Translations under genes and position numbers: made by a program | From: a virus | DNA length: 48,490 bases | Strand: one strand, 5' to 3' | IMG/VR virus record: IMGVR_UViG_3300013094_000083 | Span: 1 to 48,490 of that record | Notes under the pieces: generated by a model | What the model was told of the DNA's origin: nothing | What the model saw: only the letters and a program-made list of their open reading frames with translations | Database searches by the model: none | Shown here: positions 1 through 6,156 of the stretch, in pieces | Position numbering within the stretch: the first letter of the stretch is position 1 | How the letters are laid out: the number at the start of each line of letters is the position of its first letter

Positions 1-34
1 CATCTGAAAATTCTCTTTTAAGTACGAGTTCCAT

Positions 35-271
35 TTACTTTGACCCTACCTCTGTTGTCGTGATATTTCCTCCAGCATATTGTGGAGTGGTCATTGAAAC
101 ATCACGCCCCGTGAAAGGGCTTGCGACGTTAAGTGTACCAGGGTTGTTTACGCCAAGATCAGTCTTAGCATCTGAAACTAGAGGAGCCTCTGGGCCTGCT
201 GCTTCTGTTACTGCTGCAGCTGCTGCTGGTTGCTGTACTCCACCCTCTTTACCTTGTTGGTTGTTATCCAT
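35..271 (-). CDS. small Ala/Gln-rich hypothetical protein
   Basis: A 78-residue protein, not recognised. The N-terminal third is low complexity (Gln, Ala, Gly), and the rest is polar with Thr, Asn and Gly and no transmembrane segment. The ATG has a good upstream site, AAGGTGGTGA, about eight bases away, so the start is reasonably secure. It follows the acidic 107-residue gene by 23 bases and is probably co-transcribed with it. A soluble virion-associated or scaffold-like role is possible from composition, but nothing in the sequence proves it. Confidence 0.6.
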   Translation of the reverse strand: MDNNQQGKEGGVQQPAAAAAVTEAAGPEAPLVSDAKTDLGVNNPGTLNVASPFTGRDVSMTTPQYAGGNITTTEVGSK

Positions 272-294
272 ATTTAAATCACCACCTTATATAA

Positions 295-618
295 TTATTC
301 AATGTCTTCAAATCCATCTAAATCAAATCCTGCTTCTAATAAAGCAATTTTGCCTTGTTCAGATACAGTCATTAATGCATTTAGATTTTCATCGTAAGTT
401 ACATCAATTAAACCTTTTTGATACAGATCAACCAAAACTTGGTCTATATCATTTTGCATTACTGCATGGAGTTCTGGCATTACTTCTTCCAAAATTTCCA
501 TATCAAACACGTATACTGGCTCGCCATCTTCATCCATTCCATCTAAAATTGCTGCACCCTCTGCTATGAGATACTGCATAATTTCAAAATGGTCTTCATT
601 TGAAGGATCGTATTCCAA
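295..618 (-). CDS. acidic protein with winged-helix-like C-terminal half
   Basis: 107 residues, strongly acidic. The start is TTG, chosen because GAGGAAGTGACACA lies just upstream and no ATG fits. The second half (about 55-95) reads like a winged helix: a helix containing VLVDLYQKGLI, a turn, then MTVSEQGKIAL, as in PadR/MarR-type modules. This is a fold impression, not an identification. A TATAAT box lies at 640-645, about 20 bases before the start. It could be a small regulator or a head-region accessory protein. Confidence 0.55.
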   Translation of the reverse strand: MEYDPSNEDHFEIMQYLIAEGAAILDGMDEDGEPVYVFDMEILEEVMPELHAVMQNDIDQVLVDLYQKGLIDVTYDENLNALMTVSEQGKIALLEAGFDLDGFEDIE

Positions 619-650
619 TGTGTCACTTCCTCAAATCTTATTATACAGTA

Positions 651-1514
651 TTACATCAAAAATGGATACTTGTTTTTATAGCTATCCATGATGACAGGTA
701 GCTTTGCAATTCCCGCCTTATTTGAATCATATGTTCCCCAGCCATTTGTAACCCAAATTGTGGCTGCCCAAGGGGTTGCAATTGAAGTTCCAACCACCGC
801 TGTCTGTACAGTCCCTGAATCTGTGGTAACTGGTACTGTGGTACGACCTAATGACATAAGCTTTACGCCTGAGCCAAGGTTTGAGAAATAGTACGGTGTG
901 CCTTGAGCTGATGATGCTCCTACGCTGATTACATCTGTAGAACAGGCGGGGAATCCAACAAAATTCTTCAATCCACTATTCCCTACACCAGCAAATACTG
1001 GAATATTAGCTGACTTTAAAGTTTCAACATTATTTGTCAATGTATTATCAACTGGACAAGCACCTGTAAAATTCTCTCGTTCTTGAGAAATTGATACTGC
1101 CTGAATGCCATATTTCTTGTAATTCTGTGCAACCCATGTCATGGCATTATCAAGCTGTGTACCTGTTTGCAACATACTAGAGCCATACCAGTCACCGATA
1201 CGAATAAATACAATCTTTACATTTGGATTAGCCTGAATAGCTACTTGTGCTACTTCAGTGCCATGGATAACATCTCCAACTTTATATGCTGATGAAGGAA
1301 CATTTGCAGCTCCCGCCCCATCCATTGATCCTTGACCATTTGGGCAAGATTCATTATCTGTAAAACAAACTTCATGTGTAACATTCTTTACGTAATTAGA
1401 ATTAATTGCTGTATCAATAATTGCAATTGTTGCAGCATTTGCACGATTCAAAGTTAGCAAAGCAATCAATGCTCCACCAATTACTGTTCCTGCAATTATG
1501 AGAGTCTTTTTCAT
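651..1514 (-). CDS. secreted subtilisin-like (S8) serine protease
   Basis: 287 residues. The first 27 form a signal peptide: MKK, a hydrophobic core (IIAGTVIGGALIALLTL), and an AxA-type end (ANA). The S8 catalytic triad is visible in order: Asp in AIIDTAI (about 33), His in HGTEVAQ (about 85), and Ser in GTSIATPWAA (about 245). GVGNSG supplies the oxyanion-hole Asn. There is no obvious inhibitory propeptide between signal and catalytic domain, which is short for secreted subtilases. Cys pairs could form disulfides outside the cell. A TTGACA-17-TAAAAT promoter (1545-1573) and an AGAAAGAAG ribosome site precede it. Likely acts on host surface or environmental protein; the target is unknown. Confidence 0.9.
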   Translation of the reverse strand: MKKTLIIAGTVIGGALIALLTLNRANAATIAIIDTAINSNYVKNVTHEVCFTDNESCPNGQGSMDGAGAANVPSSAYKVGDVIHGTEVAQVAIQANPNVKIVFIRIGDWYGSSMLQTGTQLDNAMTWVAQNYKKYGIQAVSISQERENFTGACPVDNTLTNNVETLKSANIPVFAGVGNSGLKNFVGFPACSTDVISVGASSAQGTPYYFSNLGSGVKLMSLGRTTVPVTTDSGTVQTAVVGTSIATPWAATIWVTNGWGTYDSNKAGIAKLPVIMDSYKNKYPFLM

Positions 1515-1544
1515 TTTACTTCTTTCTATTAGTTGTTATGGTAC

Positions 1545-1573
1545 ATTTTACTATTTATTGTAAGAGTTGTCAA
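1545..1573 (-). promoter_or_regulatory. consensus promoter of the subtilase gene
   Basis: On the minus strand TTGACA (1568-1573), a 17-base spacer, then TAAAAT (1545-1550). It sits immediately after the tRNA-Arg gene and gives a leader of about 25 bases to the subtilase ATG. Confidence 0.75.
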
Positions 1574-1576
1574 TAG

Positions 1577-1649
1577 TGCCCCTAGAGAGATTTGAACTCC
1601 CGACCTGACGGGTAGAAACCGTATGCTCTATCCACTGAGCTATAGGGGC
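1577..1649 (-). tRNA. tRNA-Arg (TCT)
   Basis: Cloverleaf by eye: acceptor GCCCCTA/TAGGGGC, D-stem GCTC/GAGC, anticodon loop TTTCTAC giving TCT, T-arm GGGAG TTCAAAT CTCTC, discriminator A. The 3' CCA is not encoded. The outermost anticodon-stem pair is a mismatch. TCT reads AGA, a codon favoured in AT-rich genes. Confidence 0.9.
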
Positions 1650-1658
1650 TTGACTGCG

Positions 1659-1729
1659 TGGGTCTGGAAGGTAACGATCCTTCTTCCATAGATTAAAAGT
1701 CTATTGCATCACCTTAATGCTTCAAACCC
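1659..1729 (-). tRNA. tRNA-Lys (TTT) with atypical T-loop
   Basis: Acceptor GGGTTTG/CAGACCC (one wobble), D-stem GCAT/ATGC, anticodon stem ATAGA/TCTAT with loop CTTTTAA giving TTT. T-stem GAAGG/CCTTC encloses ATCGTTA, which lacks the usual U54 and A58. No encoded CCA. It is separated from tRNA-Arg by about ten bases. Confidence 0.8.
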
Positions 1730-1734
1730 CAAAC

Positions 1735-1799
1735 ACAAAAGGTACTATTTCTAGTACCTTTTGCTTCATAGAAAGGAGGAAAATGCAAAAAATTCCTTC
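1735..1799 (-). ncRNA. candidate small RNA carrying an anti-Shine-Dalgarno copy
   Basis: Seen in sequence: a perfect promoter (1806-1834) predicts a start near 1799. About 20 bases on, the transcript carries CCTCCTTTCTA (1779 down to 1769). This equals the 3' tail of 16S rRNA in Bacillus and many actinobacteria. It then meets a strong hairpin with a GAAA loop. The expected RNA is about 65 nt, or it reads through into the two tRNAs. The 5' GAAGG can pair with CCTTTC, so the anti-SD copy could be switchable. Function is inference. The same bases on the plus strand read as a perfect ribosome site before a 9-codon ORF. Confidence 0.4.
1737..1762 (-). terminator. hairpin terminator after dps / before tRNA-Lys
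   Basis: A perfect 11-bp inverted repeat: AAAAGGTACTA, loop GAAA on the minus strand, TAGTACCTTTT, then GTGTTT. The run of four T closes the stem, so termination may be partial, allowing read-through into tRNA-Lys and tRNA-Arg. It is symmetric enough to work on either strand. Confidence 0.65.
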
Positions 1800-1801
1800 T
1801 T

Positions 1802-2263
1802 CTACATTATAGTAGGTTTTAAAGTGCTTGTCAATTGCCATTGCCAAAATCTATGTTGTTCTTGTCTTCCAGCAATAAAATTGCAAATTCCTTGATAATC
1901 TAATTCATTAGATATATCATAAACTTTTTTAAGTTGTGCCATGACAACAGTGTTAGAATTAACTAACTCTTGAATCATTTGTCTTGCATTCAAGTCTTCT
2001 GAATCATTAATCTCAAACTCAGGGCTTGTTGACATCCATGATTTTAAACCAAACGGGGCTTTTGCACCAAGCTTTCTAATGTTCTCTGCGATTGGATCAA
2101 TAGACTCATATACATCTTCGTATATTTTAAGAAAGAAACGGTGGTATTGTGGGAATCCCGCCCCTTCAACATTCCAATGATACCCGTGAGTTTGGGCATA
2201 CATTTTTACTACCATTGATTTAAGAACTTTAAGCTCTTGAATTAGATCTTCGTGCTCTGCCAT
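1802..2263 (-). CDS. dps: Dps-like ferritin-fold protein
   Basis: 153 residues, the usual length for Dps, the dodecameric iron-oxidising, DNA-protecting ferritin relative. Diagnostic stretch: HGYHWNVEG, then QYHRFF, then YESIDPIAENIRKLG, with ferroxidase-type residues H (in YHW), H (in QYH), D (in SID) and E (in IAE). The acidic residue normally four after the second His is Leu here (HRFFL), so the iron site may be altered. N- and C-terminal tails are short and not strongly basic. The start overlaps the preceding membrane-protein gene by 35 bases, indicating co-translation. Its 3' end contains the promoter of the candidate small RNA. Confidence 0.9.
   Translation of the reverse strand: MAEHEDLIQELKVLKSMVVKMYAQTHGYHWNVEGAGFPQYHRFFLKIYEDVYESIDPIAENIRKLGAKAPFGLKSWMSTSPEFEINDSEDLNARQMIQELVNSNTVVMAQLKKVYDISNELDYQGICNFIAGRQEQHRFWQWQLTSTLKPTIM
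1806..1834 (-). promoter_or_regulatory. perfect consensus promoter inside the 3' end of dps
   Basis: TTGACA (1829-1834), 17 bases, TATAAT (1806-1811), all within the last codons of dps. It points toward the anti-SD element, the hairpin and the tRNA-Lys/Arg pair. Confidence 0.75.
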
Positions 2264-2558
2264 TTGATTTCTTCTTTCTCTTGCTAATCTCTAAATGTTC
2301 TATCATTTCAGTTAGAATCTCCTCATCTTTTTTAGATGGGTCATTCTCTGTGTATAAAGCTGCTAAAGTTTTTTTATTTTCCATTCTTTGCCCACCTTCG
2401 CCCATCATAATTAAAAGCATCGCTATTGGTATCAATAGTCCAACTGGGACAGTAGTCCAGTACTTCATTGCATTTAAACTGATTGCTGAAATATAACCAG
2501 ATATCCTTGCGGGATTTTTCTGTATATATATAGACAAAAAATGTAAAACTTTTTTCAT
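2229..2558 (-). CDS. small membrane protein, possible holin
   Basis: 109 residues. A basic N-terminus is followed by one clear membrane segment (about 37-55, VPVGLLIPIAMLLIMMG) and a highly basic tail (KRKKKSNGRARRSNSR). A weaker hydrophobic stretch (about 18-30) precedes the main one. Size, one or two membrane passes and a charged C-terminus fit a holin, but no lysin is nearby. The start has no ribosome site, and a TATAAT lies seven bases upstream of the ATG, so the mRNA is probably leaderless. It overlaps dps. Confidence 0.55.
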   Translation of the reverse strand: MKKVLHFLSIYIQKNPARISGYISAISLNAMKYWTTVPVGLLIPIAMLLIMMGEGGQRMENKKTLAALYTENDPSKKDEEILTEMIEHLEISKRKKKSNGRARRSNSRA

Positions 2559-2565
2559 ATATTTA

Positions 2566-2571
2566 ATTATA
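2566..2571 (-). promoter_or_regulatory. -10 box placed for leaderless transcription
   Basis: TATAAT ends seven bases before the ATG of the 109-residue membrane protein, putting the expected transcription start at or next to the A of ATG. No convincing -35; the tRNA-Met gene lies upstream. Confidence 0.5.
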
Positions 2572-2587
2572 CATTACATTTAATCCG

Positions 2588-2662
2588 TAGCAGAAGTCAG
2601 ATTTGAACTGACGACCTTCAGTTTATGAGACTGACGAGCACTCCGAACTGCTCTATTCTGCT
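2588..2662 (-). tRNA. tRNA-Met (CAT)
   Basis: Acceptor AGCAGAA/TTCTGCT, D-stem GAGC/GCTC, anticodon stem TCAGT/ACTGA with loop CTCATAA giving CAT, T-arm GTCAG TTCAAAT CTGAC, discriminator A. The paired first base and lack of three G:C pairs in the anticodon stem argue for an elongator tRNA (Met or lysidine-type Ile) rather than initiator. Confidence 0.9.
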
Positions 2663-2737
2663 ATGTGAGCAGTTTTAAGACTTACTCAGGTCTCTTCCTG
2701 CGACTCCCCGATGAAAGGGTGCAGTGAATATATTATA
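2663..2737 (-). promoter_or_regulatory. promoter and structured leader of tRNA-Met
   Basis: TATAAT at 2732-2737 starts a leader of about 60 bases. AACTGCTC formed from 2674-2667 is exactly complementary to tRNA-Met's own GAGCAGTT (2653-2646), so leader and D-arm can pair. A second hairpin (CCC TTTCATC GGG) lies near 2705-2720. Confidence 0.4.
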
Positions 2738-2739
2738 TC

Positions 2740-3174
2740 TTACTTTATCTTAATTGACTTAGGCTTTGCCTCATCTGGAATCTCACGTTCAATTCTTACA
2801 GATAGCAATCCATTATCAAGTGAAGCAGACTTTACTACCATATATTCACCAAGTGTGAATGTCTGGGTGAAATTGCGTCCAGCAATTCCCTTGTGAATAT
2901 ACTCTGATTTCTCATCATTCTCCCGTTCACTTTTGATGATCAGTGTATCTTTATCTACTGTTACATCAATATCCTCACGGTCATATCCCGCAACCGCCAA
3001 CTCAACAACATAGTTGTCTTCGTCAACCTTTTTTACGTTATATGGGGGGAACGAAGATGTTGTCTTCTTATTTGTTTCCCATCTTACAAATTGATCTCCA
3101 AAACCCAAAAAAAACGGGTCATTGAAAATAGATTGAATATGTGAGAATGGGTCTTTATATACTAGATGTGTCAT
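2740..3174 (-). CDS. hsp20: Hsp20 / alpha-crystallin small heat-shock protein
   Basis: 144 residues, typical length. The N-terminal arm resembles IbpA (DPFSHIQSIFNDPFFLGF). An alpha-crystallin domain follows (about 40-130): YNVKKVDEDNYVVELAVAGY, DIDVTVDKDTLIIKSER, and a FTLGEY-to-VRIEREIP end. The C-terminal tail PKSIKIK carries the IxI-type anchor used in oligomer assembly. It holds unfolding proteins in a refoldable state; in phages such genes may help virion assembly. The start has a strong AAAAGGAGC site. A perfect consensus promoter fused to the upstream terminator drives it. Confidence 0.95.
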   Translation of the reverse strand: MTHLVYKDPFSHIQSIFNDPFFLGFGDQFVRWETNKKTTSSFPPYNVKKVDEDNYVVELAVAGYDREDIDVTVDKDTLIIKSERENDEKSEYIHKGIAGRNFTQTFTLGEYMVVKSASLDNGLLSVRIEREIPDEAKPKSIKIK

Positions 3175-3238
3175 TTTACTTAGCTCCTTTTCAGCAAGTT
3201 AGTTTATATTCAGAACCCTTACGGCATTCTGTATAGTT

Positions 3239-3267
3239 ATTATAACATAAAAAACCCGCCCTGTCAA
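3239..3267 (-). promoter_or_regulatory. perfect consensus promoter of hsp20, overlapping a terminator
   Basis: TTGACA (3262-3267), a 17-base spacer, TATAAT (3239-3244). The -35 box is the loop of the preceding terminator hairpin, and the spacer is the hairpin's 3' arm plus its T-run. Confidence 0.8.
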
Positions 3268-3285
3268 TGACATAGGCGGGTTAAT
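3247..3285 (-). terminator. intrinsic terminator after the propeller gene
   Basis: AACCCGCC (on the minus strand from 3282), a 14-base loop, GGCGGGTT, then a run of T into TTTTTTATG. The 8-bp GC-rich stem plus T-run is canonical. It ends the second virion-gene group. Confidence 0.85.
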
Positions 3286-3299
3286 TATTTAATTAATTA

Positions 3300-4226
3300 T
3301 TAGTTAAATGAACTAAATGCACTATTCCAGCCATAGTGACCTTCAGCACCTAAAGAATAATATTCCCAATTGTTAAGATCTGTAGAATAACCAATTACTG
3401 ATGGGTGATTATAATTTTGATCATATTGTGCAGCTATAAGAAATTTATTGTTACCACCCGAAACCAAGAATCCATATTGAAGTTGTGATGGATAAGTTCC
3501 ATAAGACCAAGTCAAGCCATCTGTGGAGTACAGAAGAGCTGAATAGCCATCTGTAATAATAAATTTTCCATTAGCATACGATAAAGTTCCCAAGTACATT
3601 ATTGGAAGAGTGCTGGTTGTCCAATTTATTCCATCTGTTGAAACTCCAGACACCAGGCCGTCAGTAGCTACAAAAACACCATTTCTAAAAATTATTGATT
3701 CCCAAATATTATTATCACTATAAGTTGTCCAAGTAATTCCATCTTCGGAAAGTTCAGTAACATTTGGGTATTGATTTATAGCAACAAATAACCCATTTCC
3801 TTGTGCGATGCCATAGTTATTAACTAGAGTATTAGAACCTTGAATTGTCCAACTTATTCCATCTGAACTAGTTAATACATTGCTGTAAGAAAATAAATAA
3901 ATTTGTCCAGAAAGTACGGAATAGAAACTGGAATTATCCGATCCCGTATTTCCATTAATCCAATTAATTCCATCGGAAGAATAAATATAATCTCCACTAG
4001 ATTGTGAAAAAATAAAAAATTTACCTAATGCATAAAAACCCAATCCAGTCAGAGAACCATCGGAAAAAGAAAAAGATTGTAAGGTCCAATTTTGTCCATC
4101 AGTTGAGTATGCAACTTGATTATAATAACTATAAGCTACATAGACTCCGCTTACCGATTGAATTATTTGAAAATTTCCTGCTCCAGATAGTGTTCCTAAA
4201 CCACTTACCGTATTAGTTAAACTCAT
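3300..4226 (-). CDS. seven-repeat Asp-box beta-propeller, fibre/adhesin-like
   Basis: 308 residues. Seven Asp-box-type repeats are visible: STDGQNW, SSDGINW, SSDGISW, SEDGITW, STDGINW, STDGLTW and STDLNNW, spaced about 35-45 residues. This predicts a seven-bladed propeller as in sialidase/BNR or Kelch-like carbohydrate-binding proteins. There is no signal peptide. The N-terminal tag MSLTNTVSGLGTLSG resembles that of the 125-residue gene at 4786-5163, suggesting a shared virion-attachment peptide. Probable role: receptor-binding or decoration on the tail. It overlaps the upstream gene by one base (TAATG) and is followed by a terminator. Confidence 0.7.
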   Translation of the reverse strand: MSLTNTVSGLGTLSGAGNFQIIQSVSGVYVAYSYYNQVAYSTDGQNWTLQSFSFSDGSLTGLGFYALGKFFIFSQSSGDYIYSSDGINWINGNTGSDNSSFYSVLSGQIYLFSYSNVLTSSDGISWTIQGSNTLVNNYGIAQGNGLFVAINQYPNVTELSEDGITWTTYSDNNIWESIIFRNGVFVATDGLVSGVSTDGINWTTSTLPIMYLGTLSYANGKFIITDGYSALLYSTDGLTWSYGTYPSQLQYGFLVSGGNNKFLIAAQYDQNYNHPSVIGYSTDLNNWEYYSLGAEGHYGWNSAFSSFN

Positions 4227-4549
4227 TATTTAACCCCCACAATTGTTTTTAATGATGCAAGTGCAATTTCTTTTTCTTGTGCAGTTTTTGCATTTTTTAA
4301 ATTTTTTATTGCATCAATTTGTTGTTGCGTTGGCTTTGGATTTCCTGTTGTACCCCTAGCATTAGGTGCATAGGGTGCATTTGGGTCATTCTCTGATGCT
4401 AAATAAAGATCTGCCCACGCTTTTGCTTCATCTGCGTCTTTCCATGCTTCACCATTTGGCCAACGTGGCTGAAGAAGGTGCGGGGTAGAAGAACCTTCAG
4501 CAAAACATTTAATTGCATTATTTGAATCTATTTCATACGTATGTGACAT
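4226..4549 (-). CDS. small fibre-assembly-like protein
   Basis: 107 residues, unrecognised. The N-terminal part (EIDSNNAIKCF, then RWPNGEAWKDADEAKAWADL) resembles short phage fibre-assembly or fibre-tip accessory proteins. The C-terminal helix (QIDAIKNLKNAKTAQEKE) resembles the 52-residue protein encoded next to it. GGAGATATTT before the ATG supports the start, and a TATAAT lies about 45 bases upstream. One-base overlap with the propeller gene implies coupled translation, so it could chaperone that protein; this is inference. Confidence 0.55.
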   Translation of the reverse strand: MSHTYEIDSNNAIKCFAEGSSTPHLLQPRWPNGEAWKDADEAKAWADLYLASENDPNAPYAPNARGTTGNPKPTQQQIDAIKNLKNAKTAQEKEIALASLKTIVGVK

Positions 4550-4617
4550 AAATATCTCCTTTTATATATTATTTTACAATCAATAACATATATAACTAAT
4601 TATACATGTATTTTTAT

Positions 4618-4776
4618 TTATTCAGAAACCGTTCCGTCAGACCATTTAGTTTTATATGATGATAAATTTGGAAATGCTGCTTTTAATGCAGATATTGCTG
4701 CAGCCTTTTCATCATTTGTTGATGCAAGTTTTGCAAGTTGTAAAGCTGCATTTTGTTCATTTGTAAATGTTGTCAT
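4618..4776 (-). CDS. 52-residue helical protein
   Basis: A short gene with an excellent start: GGAGATAAA directly before ATG. The protein is 52 residues, beginning MTTFTNEQNAALQLAKLAS and ending KTKWSDGTVSE. It is predicted helical and Ala/Lys-rich. The pattern resembles the C-terminal helix of the neighbouring 107-residue protein (both have alternating AxxLKxA/K motifs with an EK step). It lies between two fibre-type genes with nine bases to the upstream one. No function can be assigned; a fibre-assembly partner is possible. Confidence 0.65.
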   Translation of the reverse strand: MTTFTNEQNAALQLAKLASTNDEKAAAISALKAAFPNLSSYKTKWSDGTVSE

Positions 4777-4785
4777 TTTATCTCC

Positions 4786-5163
4786 TTAATTCCAACCCCA
4801 TGTCATACCTGGAAAATCTGTTTGTGGCGAAAAATTAAAAGGTCCAAATCCTAATGCTGCATAAGCTGCATTAAATGTTCCACCTGGTAATGCTGTATTG
4901 CCACCATTTCCTGTAAAAGTAGTACCATTTAATGAAGAATATTCTCCTGTTATACCAGATACTGTGATAAAAGAATTGTTCATTAATGGAACAAGACTGG
5001 GATCCTCATAAGCAAAACCTATAGCACCATTATAATCAATCATATAAAATAAGTTATCCCCTGGTGTATAGTTATATGTGTATGTTGGTGCTGATGAAAT
5101 TACTTTAATTGTGGCGGGGCCTGAAAAACTTACATTACCGCTAATTGTGTTACCTAAGCTCAT
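4786..5163 (-). CDS. Gly/Asn-rich virion or fibre protein
   Basis: 125 residues, beta-rich composition with many Gly, Asn, Thr and aromatic residues and no cysteines. The first 15 residues (MSLGNTISGNVSFSG) match the start of the propeller protein (MSLTNTVSGLGTLSG), pointing to a common anchoring tag. The C-terminus (TDFPGMTWGWN) is aromatic. Its ATG overlaps the previous stop (ATGA). Most likely a virion surface or fibre component; not recognised. Confidence 0.55.
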   Translation of the reverse strand: MSLGNTISGNVSFSGPATIKVISSAPTYTYNYTPGDNLFYMIDYNGAIGFAYEDPSLVPLMNNSFITVSGITGEYSSLNGTTFTGNGGNTALPGGTFNAAYAALGFGPFNFSPQTDFPGMTWGWN

Positions 5164-6155
5164 TGATTACTTCTACCTTTAGGATCTGAGTGATTACCAT
5201 ATCCAACTGTTTGCTTCCCGTCATTTTGTGGCGGGGAATTATAAGTTGATCTCCATCCTGCATCTCCATTTTGTAATCCCATTACAGGAGATAAAGATCC
5301 ATTCCAGAAACTTAATGCACCAATTCCATCTTGTTGATTTTGTTTTGTTTGTCCTGATGCATCATCTTTTTTGACGGGAATGCAATTAGGAACAGTCTTA
5401 CCATTTTCATCTTCTTTTGTTCCCGCATATGCATATCCATCCCAACAAGGTCCCTGCCCTTTATCAAGACAATACATGCACTTTTCTGTATCTGAAATAT
5501 AGTGGTGATCATTTCCTAAATCATCACATCCACAAGTCATGCATTTGCGAACATGAGTTTTTTCTAATTTTACTGGGGCAAATACACCATCCCATGATGC
5601 TATGCCTTTTTCTACTTTATTAGCTCTTTCTACAATAGCACGAGACCAAGAATATCCTGCATCCCCGCCCCATGCATACCACATAACTTTACCATGTGAT
5701 GGTTTATCCCATTCTTTTCCTTGTTTATCAACTTCATGGCGAGAAAAGAAAGAATACATACGCTTAACAGTATCAAGAGATAAAGATTCTCCACTTACAA
5801 TCTGATGTGCACGAGTCCAACCAACGTTGGTTCCAGCACCATTAGCTTTGCCTTCTTCTTTCCACTTAATTGCTTTTGCTGCTGCAGATTTCATTCCTGA
5901 AGTTGGCTTATATCCACCCTCTGCTTTTACAACTGGTTCTGTCACCGCTAGTGCCTCCAATGCCGCTTTTGCGTCTTCTTCTTTAAAAAAACAACCAATA
6001 GATTGTCCTGATCCAACTTTAATTACTGACCAACCATGTTGACAATCAGGAGTATTAAATTCAATCTTCCAACCTACCCCGCCACTAATGCGACCAGAAT
6101 TTGCTGAAGAGTCTCCTGCAATTGTTCCACGATCTTTATTAATGGCATTATTCAT
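5160..6155 (-). CDS. virion-associated protein with zinc-ribbon
   Basis: 331 residues. An N-terminal segment (about 25-70) includes SGQSIGCFFKEEDAKAALEAL. A central conserved phage module (about 80-180) contains SGMKSAAAKAIKWKEEG, RMYSFFSRHEVDKQGK and WYAWGGDAGYSWSRAI; I recall this module in phage head-maturation or structural proteins. A zinc-ribbon-like set follows (about 205-240): CMTCGCDD, then HH, then CMYC. The tail is Gln/Asn/Gly-rich. There is no protease signature. Gene order places it among virion genes. The module assignment is from memory of the pattern. Confidence 0.55.
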   Translation of the reverse strand: MNNAINKDRGTIAGDSSANSGRISGGVGWKIEFNTPDCQHGWSVIKVGSGQSIGCFFKEEDAKAALEALAVTEPVVKAEGGYKPTSGMKSAAAKAIKWKEEGKANGAGTNVGWTRAHQIVSGESLSLDTVKRMYSFFSRHEVDKQGKEWDKPSHGKVMWYAWGGDAGYSWSRAIVERANKVEKGIASWDGVFAPVKLEKTHVRKCMTCGCDDLGNDHHYISDTEKCMYCLDKGQGPCWDGYAYAGTKEDENGKTVPNCIPVKKDDASGQTKQNQQDGIGALSFWNGSLSPVMGLQNGDAGWRSTYNSPPQNDGKQTVGYGNHSDPKGRSNQ

Positions 6156-6156
6156 T

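Noticed and set aside
1-3. CAT at the left edge, a possible minus-strand ATG of the next gene
   Set aside because: Only the start codon would be in the window and the upstream site is weak, so it cannot be supported.
60-569. 169-codon plus-strand ORF
   Set aside because: It is antisense to two minus-strand genes with good starts, and its composition looks like reversed coding sequence.
1783-1812. Plus-strand 9-codon ORF (MQKIPSSTL) with a perfect AAAGGAGG site
   Set aside because: Very short, no plus-strand promoter, and antisense to the end of dps. Mentioned as the alternative reading of the anti-SD element, not listed as a gene.
2700-2725. Hairpin with loop TTTCATC that could look like a tRNA with anticodon TCA
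   Set aside because: Only three stem pairs are solid and there is no T-arm or acceptor; it is kept only as part of the tRNA-Met leader.
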